A DNA stretch of 64,000 bases from CAZJFH01 sp964545205 (GCA_964545205.1 CAZJFH010000018.1:15278-79277); one strand, 5' to 3'; counted from the first letter of the stretch, positions 54,948 to 62,282 are shown. A program made the numbers and translations. Notes: a model not told the origin generated them from the letters alone.

Positions 54948-55310
54948 TCAGCAGTCCCCGATGCACCGCCAGCCCCAGCCCGCGCCGCCTGCCTCCTGAG
55001 AGCCTTCGATCCTTGCCCGGGAGTCTACTCCGATCACCACGGCGGTGGTCATCGTAATCGCCAGCGTGAGTGCCCAGACCGCCCAGCGCAACGAAAAGAA
55101 CGTTGCGAACAAGCCGCACAGCAGGAGCACCGGGGCCATCAGGAATGGCCCGAAGACCAGCGCCATGCCGAGCGCCGTCAGCAGCGGGCTCGGCTCGACC
55201 TTCAAACGATAACCCACATGCCCGGCGGCAATCATGATGACCGCCACTGCATAGATCGTCAGAAATCCAGCGAAACGCCGTGCCGCGCGGCTCTCGACCG
55301 GCCCCTTCAT
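54948..55310 (-). CDS. Polytopic membrane protein, family M2, copy 2
   Basis: A 120-residue protein starting MKGPVESRAARRFAGFLTIY with three membrane helices and ending GSQEAGGAGWGWRCIGDC. It is a close paralogue of the gene just upstream; both keep the N-terminal RAARRFAGFL and the C-terminal AGGAGWGW, while the periplasmic loop differs. Function unknown; placed among putative immunity or exclusion proteins. Confidence 0.55.
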   Translation of the reverse strand: MKGPVESRAARRFAGFLTIYAVAVIMIAAGHVGYRLKVEPSPLLTALGMALVFGPFLMAPVLLLCGLFATFFSLRWAVWALTLAITMTTAVVIGVDSRARIEGSQEAGGAGWGWRCIGDC

Positions 55311-55425
55311 GACGCCATTTTTGCGAGCGGAAGCCCGACCATGATTGCCCAACCCTTGACCAACATGAACTTAGACACGCACTTCCTTCGGTCCTCGGGT
55401 CGGGCTCTACGGCACGTCAGGTTCG

Positions 55426-55797
55426 TCAGCAATCGGGCCGGCAACTCCAGCCCCAGCCGGCGCCGCCAGCATCCCGAGAGGCATCGATCTTGGCCGGGGT
55501 GTTCATCCCGATGTACACGGCGATCGTCATCGTAATCGCCAGCGTAAACGCCCACACCGCCCATCGGCACGACACCAGGACCGCCAGTACGCCGAACAGC
55601 AAGAGCGACGGAACGAGCAGGAGCGGCCCAAAAAACAGAACGGCGGCAGGCGCGATCAGCAGTGGACTTACGTCGGAAGCACGAACCGTGCTGTACGCGC
55701 CACCATGCCCGGCGTGCATCATCATGACCGCCACTGCATAGGCAGTCAGAAATCCAGCGAAACGCCGTGCCGCGCGGCTCTCGACCGACCTCTTCAT
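55426..55797 (-). CDS. Polytopic membrane protein, family M2, copy 1
   Basis: A 123-residue protein starting MKRSVESRAARRFAGFLTAY (a start four codons earlier is possible), with three membrane helices and the C-terminus DASRDAGGAGWGWSCRPDC. It lies about 125 bp after tape measure copy 1. Conserved ends with a variable centre are seen across M2. Confidence 0.55.
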   Translation of the reverse strand: MKRSVESRAARRFAGFLTAYAVAVMMMHAGHGGAYSTVRASDVSPLLIAPAAVLFFGPLLLVPSLLLFGVLAVLVSCRWAVWAFTLAITMTIAVYIGMNTPAKIDASRDAGGAGWGWSCRPDC

Positions 55798-55921
55798 GAC
55801 GCCATCCATTCGAGCGGAAGCCCGACAAAGCTTGCACAACCTCGCAAGCATGTCTACCGATGCGGGAGTCATCCGGTCCAGTCGCATGCTTCCGACGTCG
55901 CGAACCTGGGCCTCGGCCGGA

Positions 55922-56476
55922 TTACCCGTAGCGCCGCAGATGCTGCTGCAGCCGGGCGGCGATCTCGGCGCCGACCTGGCCCTCCGAGCGGCGGAAGCTG
56001 CCGGCGTCGGGTGTGGTGACGGTCATGTTGATGACCACGTTCGGCCGCGGCGCCGCCTCGGCGGCACCATCCATCTGCACCGGAATGCGCCGGCCGTCGG
56101 GCAGCGGCACGAAGGCTTCCGGCGTGCGGCCCTCGCCGAACAGCGCCAGTTGCGGTCGGTCGGCGACGCCGCCGCGGGCGTAGCTCTTCAACGGCGCCGG
56201 CCCGAGATCGGTCATCACGCCGCCGTCGGCGAAGCCGAACAGGCTCGACAGGATGGCGCCGAACCAGCCGTCGCCGCCGGCCGCCGCGCCGACGGCGTTC
56301 TTGATCAAGGTGCTGGTCAGGTTGCCGACCAGCTGCGACTGCAGGTCGCCGACCAGGCCGCCGACCGCCTGCTTCAGCGGCTTGCCCTCGATCACCGCGT
56401 CCTCGAACGCCTCGGCCAGCGAGCGCGCCGTCGCATCGGCGATCCGCCGCCCGACCTTGTCGCCGTCCCCGGAGGC
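55922..56476. repeat. Tape measure 3' module, repeat copy 1
   Basis: Gapless 555-bp match to 49813-50367 (constant offset 6109 bp). The match stops sharply after CCGGAGGC, where the two genes diverge. Confidence 0.85.
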
Positions 56477-56665
56477 GGTGTCGCTGCCACCGGGTCCGGC
56501 ACGCGACGGCGCCGTGCCGCCCTCCAGCCCTTGCACCTCGCCGATGCGCCGCAAGGCGGCAGCCGCGGCGGCGCCGTTGCTCGCCAGGTCGGCGAGCCCC
56601 GCCGCGGCGCGATCGGCCGGCGCCATGTCGATCTGCAGTCCCAGGGTCAGGTCGAATTCGTCCAT
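55922..56665 (-). CDS. Tail tape measure protein, copy 1 (GTA g11-like)
   Basis: A 247-residue short tape measure with its own N-terminus (MDEFDLTLGLQIDMAPADRAAAGLADLASN) and the common 3' module ending NVVINMTVTTPDAGSFRRSEGQVGAEIAARLQQHLRRYG. The start is well defined by GGAGGGCATCGAC. As the copy closest to the tail assembly chaperone and with the most GTA-like start, it is the best candidate for the working tape measure. Length should set a short tail. Confidence 0.75.
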   Translation of the reverse strand: MDEFDLTLGLQIDMAPADRAAAGLADLASNGAAAAAALRRIGEVQGLEGGTAPSRAGPGGSDTASGDGDKVGRRIADATARSLAEAFEDAVIEGKPLKQAVGGLVGDLQSQLVGNLTSTLIKNAVGAAAGGDGWFGAILSSLFGFADGGVMTDLGPAPLKSYARGGVADRPQLALFGEGRTPEAFVPLPDGRRIPVQMDGAAEAAPRPNVVINMTVTTPDAGSFRRSEGQVGAEIAARLQQHLRRYG

Positions 56666-56774
56666 GTCGATGCCCTCCGGCAAGATGCGCGACCGCCGCC
56701 GGCTGATGCGGCCGTCGGTTCGGTCGGGATGAAATGTGGTGCGCCGAATCCGGCGCGAGATCGTCGCTGGGGCG

Positions 56775-57128
56775 TCAGGGCGGCGCCGACGCCGCCCGCT
56801 CGGCGGCGGCCTCCTCACGCCGCAGATCGTGCCGCTCGAGGTCGAGGAAGTAGCCGTAGACCAGGGCCACGACCAGCGTGGCCACCTGAGCCCCTGCCCA
56901 GACATCCAACCGCCAGTCCACCCAAACGGCGACGATGCCGAACAGGAACAGCGCCGGAATCAGAAGGAAACCCGCGATGAACCCGAGCGCGAAGACAGGT
57001 TCTGGAATATACGCCAGAAGCGGCCCGGTCCCGACCAGCCACATCGCACACGAATGAAGCGTCAGCGCCACCGTGGCGCCCGCCGCCACGCGCCAAGGAT
57101 TCCATTTCCGGAACTCCGGCAATGCCAT
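56775..57128 (-). CDS. Tandem membrane protein, family M1, copy a
   Basis: A 117-residue protein, last of five tandem paralogues. Start MALPEFRKWNPWRVAAGATV and end REEAAAERAASAPP are shared by copies a to d; the middle (HSCAMWLVGTGPLLAYIPEPVF) varies. Three predicted membrane helices. GGAGGCGAGG precedes the ATG. Function unknown. Confidence 0.65.
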   Translation of the reverse strand: MALPEFRKWNPWRVAAGATVALTLHSCAMWLVGTGPLLAYIPEPVFALGFIAGFLLIPALFLFGIVAVWVDWRLDVWAGAQVATLVVALVYGYFLDLERHDLRREEAAAERAASAPP

Positions 57129-57154
57129 CCTCGCCTCCTCTCCGGCGCCCCGCC

Positions 57155-57514
57155 TCAGGGCGGCGCCGACGCCGCCCGCTCGGCGGCGGCCTCCTCGCGC
57201 ATGCGCTCCAGCTCGACCCGTTCGAGTTCGAGGACGTAGCCGTAGATCACGGCCACGACCAGCACCGCCACCTGCACGAACGCCCAAACGCCCCAGCGCC
57301 AGTTCACCCAGACGGCGATGACGCCGAAAAGGAAAAGAGCCGGCAGAAGAGCGGCCGGCGCAAGCAATCCGGTCGCAAAAAGGGGCTCCGGAACCGAAGC
57401 ATGGAGCGGCCCGGTCCCGACCAGCCACATCGCACAGGAATGAAGCGTCAGTACAACCGTCGCGCCCGCCGCCACGCGCCAAGGATTCCACTTCCGGAAC
57501 TCCGGCAACGCCAT
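57155..57514 (-). CDS. Tandem membrane protein, family M1, copy b
   Basis: A 119-residue paralogue with the same ends and a different central loop (PLHASVPEPLFATGLLAPAA). The C-terminal half (VNWRWGVWAFVQVAVLVVAV) is nearly identical to copies c and e. Separated from both neighbours by exactly 26 bp. Confidence 0.65.
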   Translation of the reverse strand: MALPEFRKWNPWRVAAGATVVLTLHSCAMWLVGTGPLHASVPEPLFATGLLAPAALLPALFLFGVIAVWVNWRWGVWAFVQVAVLVVAVIYGYVLELERVELERMREEAAAERAASAPP

Positions 57515-57540
57515 CCTCGCCTCCTCTCCGGCGCCCCGCC

Positions 57541-57900
57541 TCAGGGCGGCGCCGACGCCGCCCGCTCGGCGGCGGCCTCCTCGCGCATGCGCTCCAGCTC
57601 GACCCGTTCGAGTTCGAGGACGTAGCCGTAGATCACGGCCACGACCAGCACCGCCACCTGCACGAACGCCCAGAGGCCCCAGCGCCAGTTCACCCAGACG
57701 GCGACGATGCCGAACAGGAAGAGCAGCGGCCCAAGAATGAATCCTGCTATGAAGCCGAAATTGAAGACGGCCCGCGGCAGATACGGAACACCCAGCGCCG
57801 ACCCGGCCAGCCACATCGCAGACGAATAAAGCGTCAGTACAACCGTGGCGCCCGCCGCCACGCGCCAAGGATTCCATTTCCGGAACTCCGGCAACGCCAT
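57541..57900 (-). CDS. Tandem membrane protein, family M1, copy c
   Basis: A 119-residue paralogue; variable centre YSSAMWLAGSALGVPYLPRA. Other features as in the neighbouring copies, including the 26-bp spacers and three membrane helices. Confidence 0.65.
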   Translation of the reverse strand: MALPEFRKWNPWRVAAGATVVLTLYSSAMWLAGSALGVPYLPRAVFNFGFIAGFILGPLLFLFGIVAVWVNWRWGLWAFVQVAVLVVAVIYGYVLELERVELERMREEAAAERAASAPP

Positions 57901-57926
57901 CCTCGCCTCCTCTCCGGCGCCCCGCC

Positions 57927-58280
57927 TCAGGGCGGCGCCGACGCCGCCCGCTCGGCGGCGGCCTCCTCGCGCCACAGATCGTAGCGTTCGAGTTCGAGAA
58001 AGTAGCCGTAGACCACGGCCACCAGCAGCGCCAGCACCTGCGCGAAGGCCCAAACGCCCCAGCGCCAGTTGACCCAGACGGCAATGATGCCGAACAGGAA
58101 GAGCAGCGGCGCCAATCCGAACGGGATCAGAAACGCGGCGTCGAAAGCAGCCCGGGGCTCCATCCCGATGAACGGCTCGATGCCGATCAGCCACATCGCG
58201 CATGAGAACAAGGTCAGCGCCACCGTGGCGCCCGCCGCCACGCGCCAAGGATTCCACTTCCGGAACTCCGGCAACGCCAT
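57927..58280 (-). CDS. Tandem membrane protein, family M1, copy d
   Basis: A 117-residue paralogue; variable centre FSCAMWLIGIEPFIGMEPRA and a third helix (VWAFAQVLALLVAVVYGYF) closer to copy a than to b, c and e, which suggests exchange between copies. Confidence 0.65.
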   Translation of the reverse strand: MALPEFRKWNPWRVAAGATVALTLFSCAMWLIGIEPFIGMEPRAAFDAAFLIPFGLAPLLFLFGIIAVWVNWRWGVWAFAQVLALLVAVVYGYFLELERYDLWREEAAAERAASAPP

Positions 58281-58306
58281 CCTCGCCTCCTCTCCGGCGC
58301 CCCGCC

Positions 58307-58639
58307 TCAGGGCGGCGCCGACGCCGCCCGCTCGGCGGCGGCCTCCTCGCGCATGCGCTCCAGCTCGACCCGTTCGAGTTCGAGGACGTAGCCGTAGATC
58401 ACGGCCACGACCAGCACCGCCACCTGCACGAACGCCCAGAGGCCCCAGCGCCAGTTCACCCAGACGGCGACGAGACCGAACAGAAACAGCAGCGGCCCCA
58501 AGATGAAGGGGCTCACCAGCCCGAATTCGTATGTCGGCCAGGCCGGAGTTCCGACGAGCCATACGACGCAGCCATGGGCGGCCAGCGCCACCGTCGCCCC
58601 GGCCGCCGCGCGCCGCGGATCGATCTTCAGGCCAGCCAC
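58307..58639 (-). CDS. Membrane protein family M1, copy e, coupled to the family D gene
   Basis: A 110-residue member of the array with a different N-terminus (VAGLKIDPRRAAAGATVALA) and the common C-terminal half. Its GTG start lies inside the end of the family D gene (13-bp overlap), so the pair is translationally coupled. It is the first of the array in transcription order and may be the ancestral partner from which copies a to d arose. Confidence 0.6.
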   Translation of the reverse strand: MAGLKIDPRRAAAGATVALAAHGCVVWLVGTPAWPTYEFGLVSPFILGPLLFLFGLVAVWVNWRWGLWAFVQVAVLVVAVIYGYVLELERVELERMREEAAAERAASAPP

Positions 58640-59541
58640 GCGAATGCCTCGTCGTGATGGATGCGCAGCTTCGGCGCCGCGCGGTACATGCCCGTCCTCA
58701 TCCGTTCCCCCACCGCCTCGCGGGTCAGCCAGGCCGCCTCCCACAACAACCGCTCGTAGCGCGGCAGCGGCACGACAGTATACGTCCAGGTGGTGTCGAT
58801 GGGAAACTCCGCGGCCGCCCCCTGCAGGGACAGCGCCTGCATATCCTCGATGTTGAGCGGGTTCTGGTCGACCGCCAGGCCGAGCGCCCAGGACGGGAAA
58901 TCGCGCCATTCGAACCCGCCGGGGTCCTCCGGGTTGAAGTCGTAATCGTCATGGAACTCCAGCCGCAGCGTGCCGCTCGCCGTCAGCCGGGCCCCGTCGC
59001 GGATGATGGTCAGGTCGGGAAATGCCTTGATGTGCGCCCGGCCGACGGTGCCGTAGAGGTCGACATCCGGCACCGGCTCGGCATAGGAATTGATCCACTC
59101 GATGGCGATGCCGGCGTCGTTGAAGGCGCCCTTGTCATGCAGGGCGGTCACCGCGCGCCGGCGTTCCTTGGCGTCCAGCATCGCCCCGGTCTGGCGCAGG
59201 AGTTCCTTGCCGGTGCGCTCCAGCAGGCTGCGTTCCATGCGGATGAAATCGGCCGACTGGCGCAGCCGCTCGACCGGAATGGTCATCCCCGAGGCGTCGC
59301 AGTCGAGATAGCGCCCCAGCGCCTCGGCGGCGAGCGCATAGCCGTTGTCGGCCAGCCAGGCGCGGATGCGCCGGGCGGTGCGCAGGTCGAGGCGCAGCTT
59401 GAACCGCTGCTCGGTGTCGCGGATCGCCTGTCGCGCCTCGGCGCCCGAGCGGGCGGCGCGCAGCCGCCGGCTCAGGGCGGCGCCGAAATCGGCGGTCAGG
59501 CGCGGATCGTCCGGCATCGGCCGGCAGCCGAGGTCGTCCAT
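58627..59541 (-). CDS. Family D protein, complete member (putative effector)
   Basis: A 304-residue soluble protein without a known family. Residues 1-130 are helical (LSRRLRAARSGAEARQAIRD, RTARRIRAWLADNGYALAAEAL, VERLRQSADFIRMERSLLERTG); residues 150-255 are beta-rich (VDLYGTVGRAHIKAFPDLTII, LRLEFHDDYDFNPED, EWRDFPSW); the last 50 are helical and end LRIHHDEAFAWLA. GGAGG lies 7 bp before the ATG. No signal peptide or membrane helix. Paralogues or fragments of this protein recur four times in the block, most followed directly by a small membrane protein gene. Confidence 0.55.
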   Translation of the reverse strand: MDDLGCRPMPDDPRLTADFGAALSRRLRAARSGAEARQAIRDTEQRFKLRLDLRTARRIRAWLADNGYALAAEALGRYLDCDASGMTIPVERLRQSADFIRMERSLLERTGKELLRQTGAMLDAKERRRAVTALHDKGAFNDAGIAIEWINSYAEPVPDVDLYGTVGRAHIKAFPDLTIIRDGARLTASGTLRLEFHDDYDFNPEDPGGFEWRDFPSWALGLAVDQNPLNIEDMQALSLQGAAAEFPIDTTWTYTVVPLPRYERLLWEAAWLTREAVGERMRTGMYRAAPKLRIHHDEAFAWLA

Positions 59542-59554
59542 GGTCACGCCTCCG

Positions 59555-59716
59555 TCAGTGCTTTGCGTCGTCATCGCGGAGGATGAAGTCGAGCAGTTCC
59601 TCCAGCGACAGGCGGTCGAAATCGAACACCAGGATTCCGCCGCCGCGGTCGTCGGGCTCGAACCGGATCCAGAAGTCGTCGTCGTCGCTGCGCGCCGTCG
59701 TGGTGACCCGATCCAT
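59555..59716 (-). CDS. Small acidic phage protein
   Basis: A 53-residue reading (MDRVTTTARSDDDDFWIRFE, then LVFDFDRLSLEELLDFILRDD) between the tail chaperone and the family D gene, 3 bp after the former's stop, with TAGGAG just before the ATG. Strongly acidic. It occupies the place where a small tail protein often lies; function unknown. Confidence 0.5.
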   Translation of the reverse strand: MDRVTTTARSDDDDFWIRFEPDDRGGGILVFDFDRLSLEELLDFILRDDDAKH

Positions 59717-59719
59717 CTC

Positions 59720-60361
59720 CTATTCCTCCGTCATCCAGGTGCGGTCGAGCAGGCGCAGCCCGGCCAGTTCCCACGGCTCCGGCCGTTCGCCGGTCAGCCG
59801 TGCCCAGGCGGCGATCTCGGCGTGGCCGAGCGGCCGGCCGGGGGCGCGGCAGGCGTGCAGTTCGGCGAACCAGCCCCACAGATGCGCCGCTTCCGCCGGC
59901 AGTTCGGGTCCGGCGAGCAGCGGATGCGCCCGGCCGGTGCGGGCGGCATAGGCGGCCAGGTGCTCGCCCAAGGCGGCGCCGTCGGCCTGGCGCCGGGCGA
60001 GGCGGAAGCGGTGGCGGGCATGGTCGGCCAGATCCTCCAGCCGCCGCGTCAGCGCCGCCGCCCGCGCCGCCGCGAATTCGGCGAGCTGCGCGCACAGCCA
60101 CGGCCGCGTTCGGTAGACGCCCGCCGCCGTCGCCGCGTCGCAGGCCAGGGCCGTGCCGTCGGCGGCGACGAACGCCTCCCAGTCCAGGGTGATCGCCGCC
60201 AGCAGGCCGGCATCGTCGTCGCGCCGGCGGTGCAGGGCGGCGCGGAAGGCGCGCCCGCCCGGTGGGACCAGCCGCACCCGCAGCGGCCGCCCCAGCCGGG
60301 TCAGCGGCGCGCCGCTCGCCGGGTGGCGCAGCGCGCACCAGTCGTCGTCCCCGTCGGTCAT
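59720..60361 (-). CDS. Tail assembly chaperone (fused G/GT-like)
   Basis: A 213-residue protein. The first part (ITLDWEAFVAADGTALACDAATAAGVYRTRPWLCAQLAEFAAARA) resembles gpG-type tail chaperones; the C-terminal LWGWFAELHACRAPGRPLGHAEIAAWARLTGERPEPWELAGLRLLDRTWM is the DUF1799-like domain of the T part. In lambda the two are joined by a ribosomal frameshift; here they read as one frame. It supports a tape measure role for the GTA g11-like genes downstream. Confidence 0.7.
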   Translation of the reverse strand: MTDGDDDWCALRHPASGAPLTRLGRPLRVRLVPPGGRAFRAALHRRRDDDAGLLAAITLDWEAFVAADGTALACDAATAAGVYRTRPWLCAQLAEFAAARAAALTRRLEDLADHARHRFRLARRQADGAALGEHLAAYAARTGRAHPLLAGPELPAEAAHLWGWFAELHACRAPGRPLGHAEIAAWARLTGERPEPWELAGLRLLDRTWMTEE

Positions 60362-60418
60362 CGCCCCTCCCGCGCCCCGCCGATCCGTGGTAGAGTCCAC
60401 GCCCGGAGGGGATCAATC

Positions 60419-60916
60419 ATGACGCGCATTCTCGTGGTGCTCCTGGCGCTGCTGACGGCGGCCTGCGCCGACATGCCGCGCCGCTCGGTCGAGATCGAGC
60501 GCGACGACTTCGCCAAGGTCTTCGTCGTCCACGGCATCGACGGCCGCTTCCGCGGCGTCTTCGCCGACGAGGACCGCTACGCCCTGCGCAGCTTCGTGCC
60601 CTTCGGCGCCGGCGCGGCGCTGCACCAGCTCGCGGTGCGCTTCAGCTACGAGCCGCCCTATCGCCACTGGCAGGCGGCGATCGACGAGCACGGCCGCGAG
60701 CTGCCGTTCAAGACGCTCTACAAGGCCTATGAGTGCCGCGGCTGCGGCACGGTGCTGGAGATCTTCGCCGCCGAGCTGACCGACGCGGATTTGCGCCGCG
60801 CCGCCCCCTACGGCCTGCGCGTGCGCTTCTACGCCAAGTCGGGCGACAGCCAGGTGGTGACGCTGCATCCCCGCCAGATCGCCGAGCAGCTCGCGGCCAT
60901 CGACCGCCTACGCTAG
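60419..60916 (+). CDS. Predicted lipoprotein, opposite-strand phage cargo gene
   Basis: A 165-residue protein with a signal peptide and lipobox (LLALLTAACADMP, lipidation at Cys17 expected), then a mixed alpha/beta domain with CRGCG and VHGIDGRFRGVF. It is the only plus-strand gene in the element and lies between the portal and tail chaperone genes, so it should have its own promoter in the 57-bp divergent gap. This is typical of a lysogenic-conversion (moron) gene. Its 3' end overlaps the portal end by 9 bp. Confidence 0.6.
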   Translation: MTRILVVLLALLTAACADMPRRSVEIERDDFAKVFVVHGIDGRFRGVFADEDRYALRSFVPFGAGAALHQLAVRFSYEPPYRHWQAAIDEHGRELPFKTLYKAYECRGCGTVLEIFAAELTDADLRRAAPYGLRVRFYAKSGDSQVVTLHPRQIAEQLAAIDRLR

Positions 60917-62218
60917 CGTCTCCTTCTGCTCGCCCAGCACGCCGCGCCGCTGCAGCTCGGCCAGGAACGCCTCGCGCGGCAGGTCGCCGGCGGCGCGGGC
61001 CTCCAGCAGCGCGTCGAGCTCGCCGCGGTCGGCCGGAGCGGCATCGGCGGCGATGCTGACCGAGCCGCCGTCGGCCAGGCCCTCCCAGCGGGCGAACAGC
61101 GCCAGCATCTGCTCGACGGCGTCGGCCAGGGCGATGGTCCAGGCCTGCAGCGGCGCCGCGGCCTCGGCGGCGTCGATGCGCCGGCCGGTGGCGGTGGCGG
61201 TGCCGGACGCCGCCTCGAACTGCAGCCCGAACAGCCGCATCGCCTCCTCCAGCGCCTCCAGCTCGGCGCGGCCGGCCGCCAGATGCGCCCCGCCGGACTC
61301 GACGTAGTAGAAGCGCCCGGAGGGATCGTTGGTGGTCAGGAACTTGTTGGGGCCGAACTCGACCTGGCCGTCGTCGGCGGTCCAGCCGGCCGCCGCCAGG
61401 ATCGGGAACGAGGTGACGTTCAGCGCGTTCCTCTGGTCCGACCTGATCTGCCAGTGTTCCAGGTTCAGCCAAGCCAAATCTTCCAACGGCGGCTCGGCCT
61501 CCATGAAGCCCGAGCGCCCGCAATAGACGGTGACCAGCGGGATGACGTCCAGGCTGGTGCGCCCCGAGTCGACGACGCTCCAGGCGCCGTCGTCGCCGCG
61601 CTGCCACAGGGTCCAGGCGCCGGGCTCGAGCACGCGCACCCGCTCGACCGGGCGTTCGCCGAAGGCGCCTTCGCCCTCGTAGCCGCTCTCGCGGATGCGC
61701 AGCTGGCTCAGCACCGGCCGCCCGGCGGACTCGTCGACGCGCCAGCCGATGATCTGCTCGGCGCGGACATGCACGGCGTAGGGCCGGGCGCCGCCGGCGC
61801 GCTCCTCGGCCAGGGTGCGGCCGGGCGCCGTGCGCGGATAGTCGACGAGGACGTGCGACAGGCCGCAGACCAGCGCGTCCTCGAAGACGTCGCGGGCGAA
61901 CACGTTCAGGTGCCGCCCGGTCAGGTCGACGTCCTCCATCATGGCGCGCAGCCGCGCCGGCACGTCGTCGCCCAGCACCATCGGCCGCGCGAAGGCCTTG
62001 CCGACCAGGGTCTGCACCGTGCGGCGGAAATAGTTGCGCAGCACGGTGCGCTGCAGCCGCGCGTGATAGTGCCGCCCGCTCTCGGCCGGATGCTTGGGCA
62101 GCCAGCGCGTCGCCTGCAGCCGCATCGCCGGCGTCCCGCCCATCAGGGCGCGCGGCAGCTCCCATTGGGCGGCCATGCGGGTATAAGCGGCGCAAGGCAT
62201 CGACGGATCGGTGGTCAT
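60908..62218 (-). CDS. DUF4055-type portal protein
   Basis: A 436-residue protein forming the capsid DNA channel. Characteristic stretches are ATRWLPKHPAESGRHYHARLQRTVLRNYFRRTVQTLVGKAFARP, HLNVFARDVFEDALVCGLSHVLVDYP and LAWLNLEHWQIRSDQRNALNVTSFPIL, all of the DUF4055 portal family. The ATG at 62218 follows GGAGGACAAGCCC; the gene is preceded by a leader hairpin after the terminase gene. Confidence 0.88.
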   Translation of the reverse strand: MTTDPSMPCAAYTRMAAQWELPRALMGGTPAMRLQATRWLPKHPAESGRHYHARLQRTVLRNYFRRTVQTLVGKAFARPMVLGDDVPARLRAMMEDVDLTGRHLNVFARDVFEDALVCGLSHVLVDYPRTAPGRTLAEERAGGARPYAVHVRAEQIIGWRVDESAGRPVLSQLRIRESGYEGEGAFGERPVERVRVLEPGAWTLWQRGDDGAWSVVDSGRTSLDVIPLVTVYCGRSGFMEAEPPLEDLAWLNLEHWQIRSDQRNALNVTSFPILAAAGWTADDGQVEFGPNKFLTTNDPSGRFYYVESGGAHLAAGRAELEALEEAMRLFGLQFEAASGTATATGRRIDAAEAAAPLQAWTIALADAVEQMLALFARWEGLADGGSVSIAADAAPADRGELDALLEARAAGDLPREAFLAELQRRGVLGEQKETLA

Positions 62219-62240
62219 GGGCTTGTCCTCCAAATGAAAA

Positions 62241-62260
62241 GGGCCGGCGATTGCCGGCCC
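62241..62260 (-). terminator. Leader hairpin before the portal gene
   Basis: GGGCCGGC and GCCGGCCC arms with a 4-base loop; on the minus strand followed by TTTTCATTTGGAGG and the portal ATG. Confidence 0.65.
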
Positions 62261-62282
62261 GTCCCAACGCATCGAGATTGTC

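Noticed and set aside
58627..59541. Colicin M-like lipid II hydrolase assignment for family D because of the DDYDFN stretch
   Set aside because: Colicin M needs a following His-Arg pair at fixed spacing, which is absent here and in the paralogues (RDRYDFNW, RDKYDFET); the similarity is only local.
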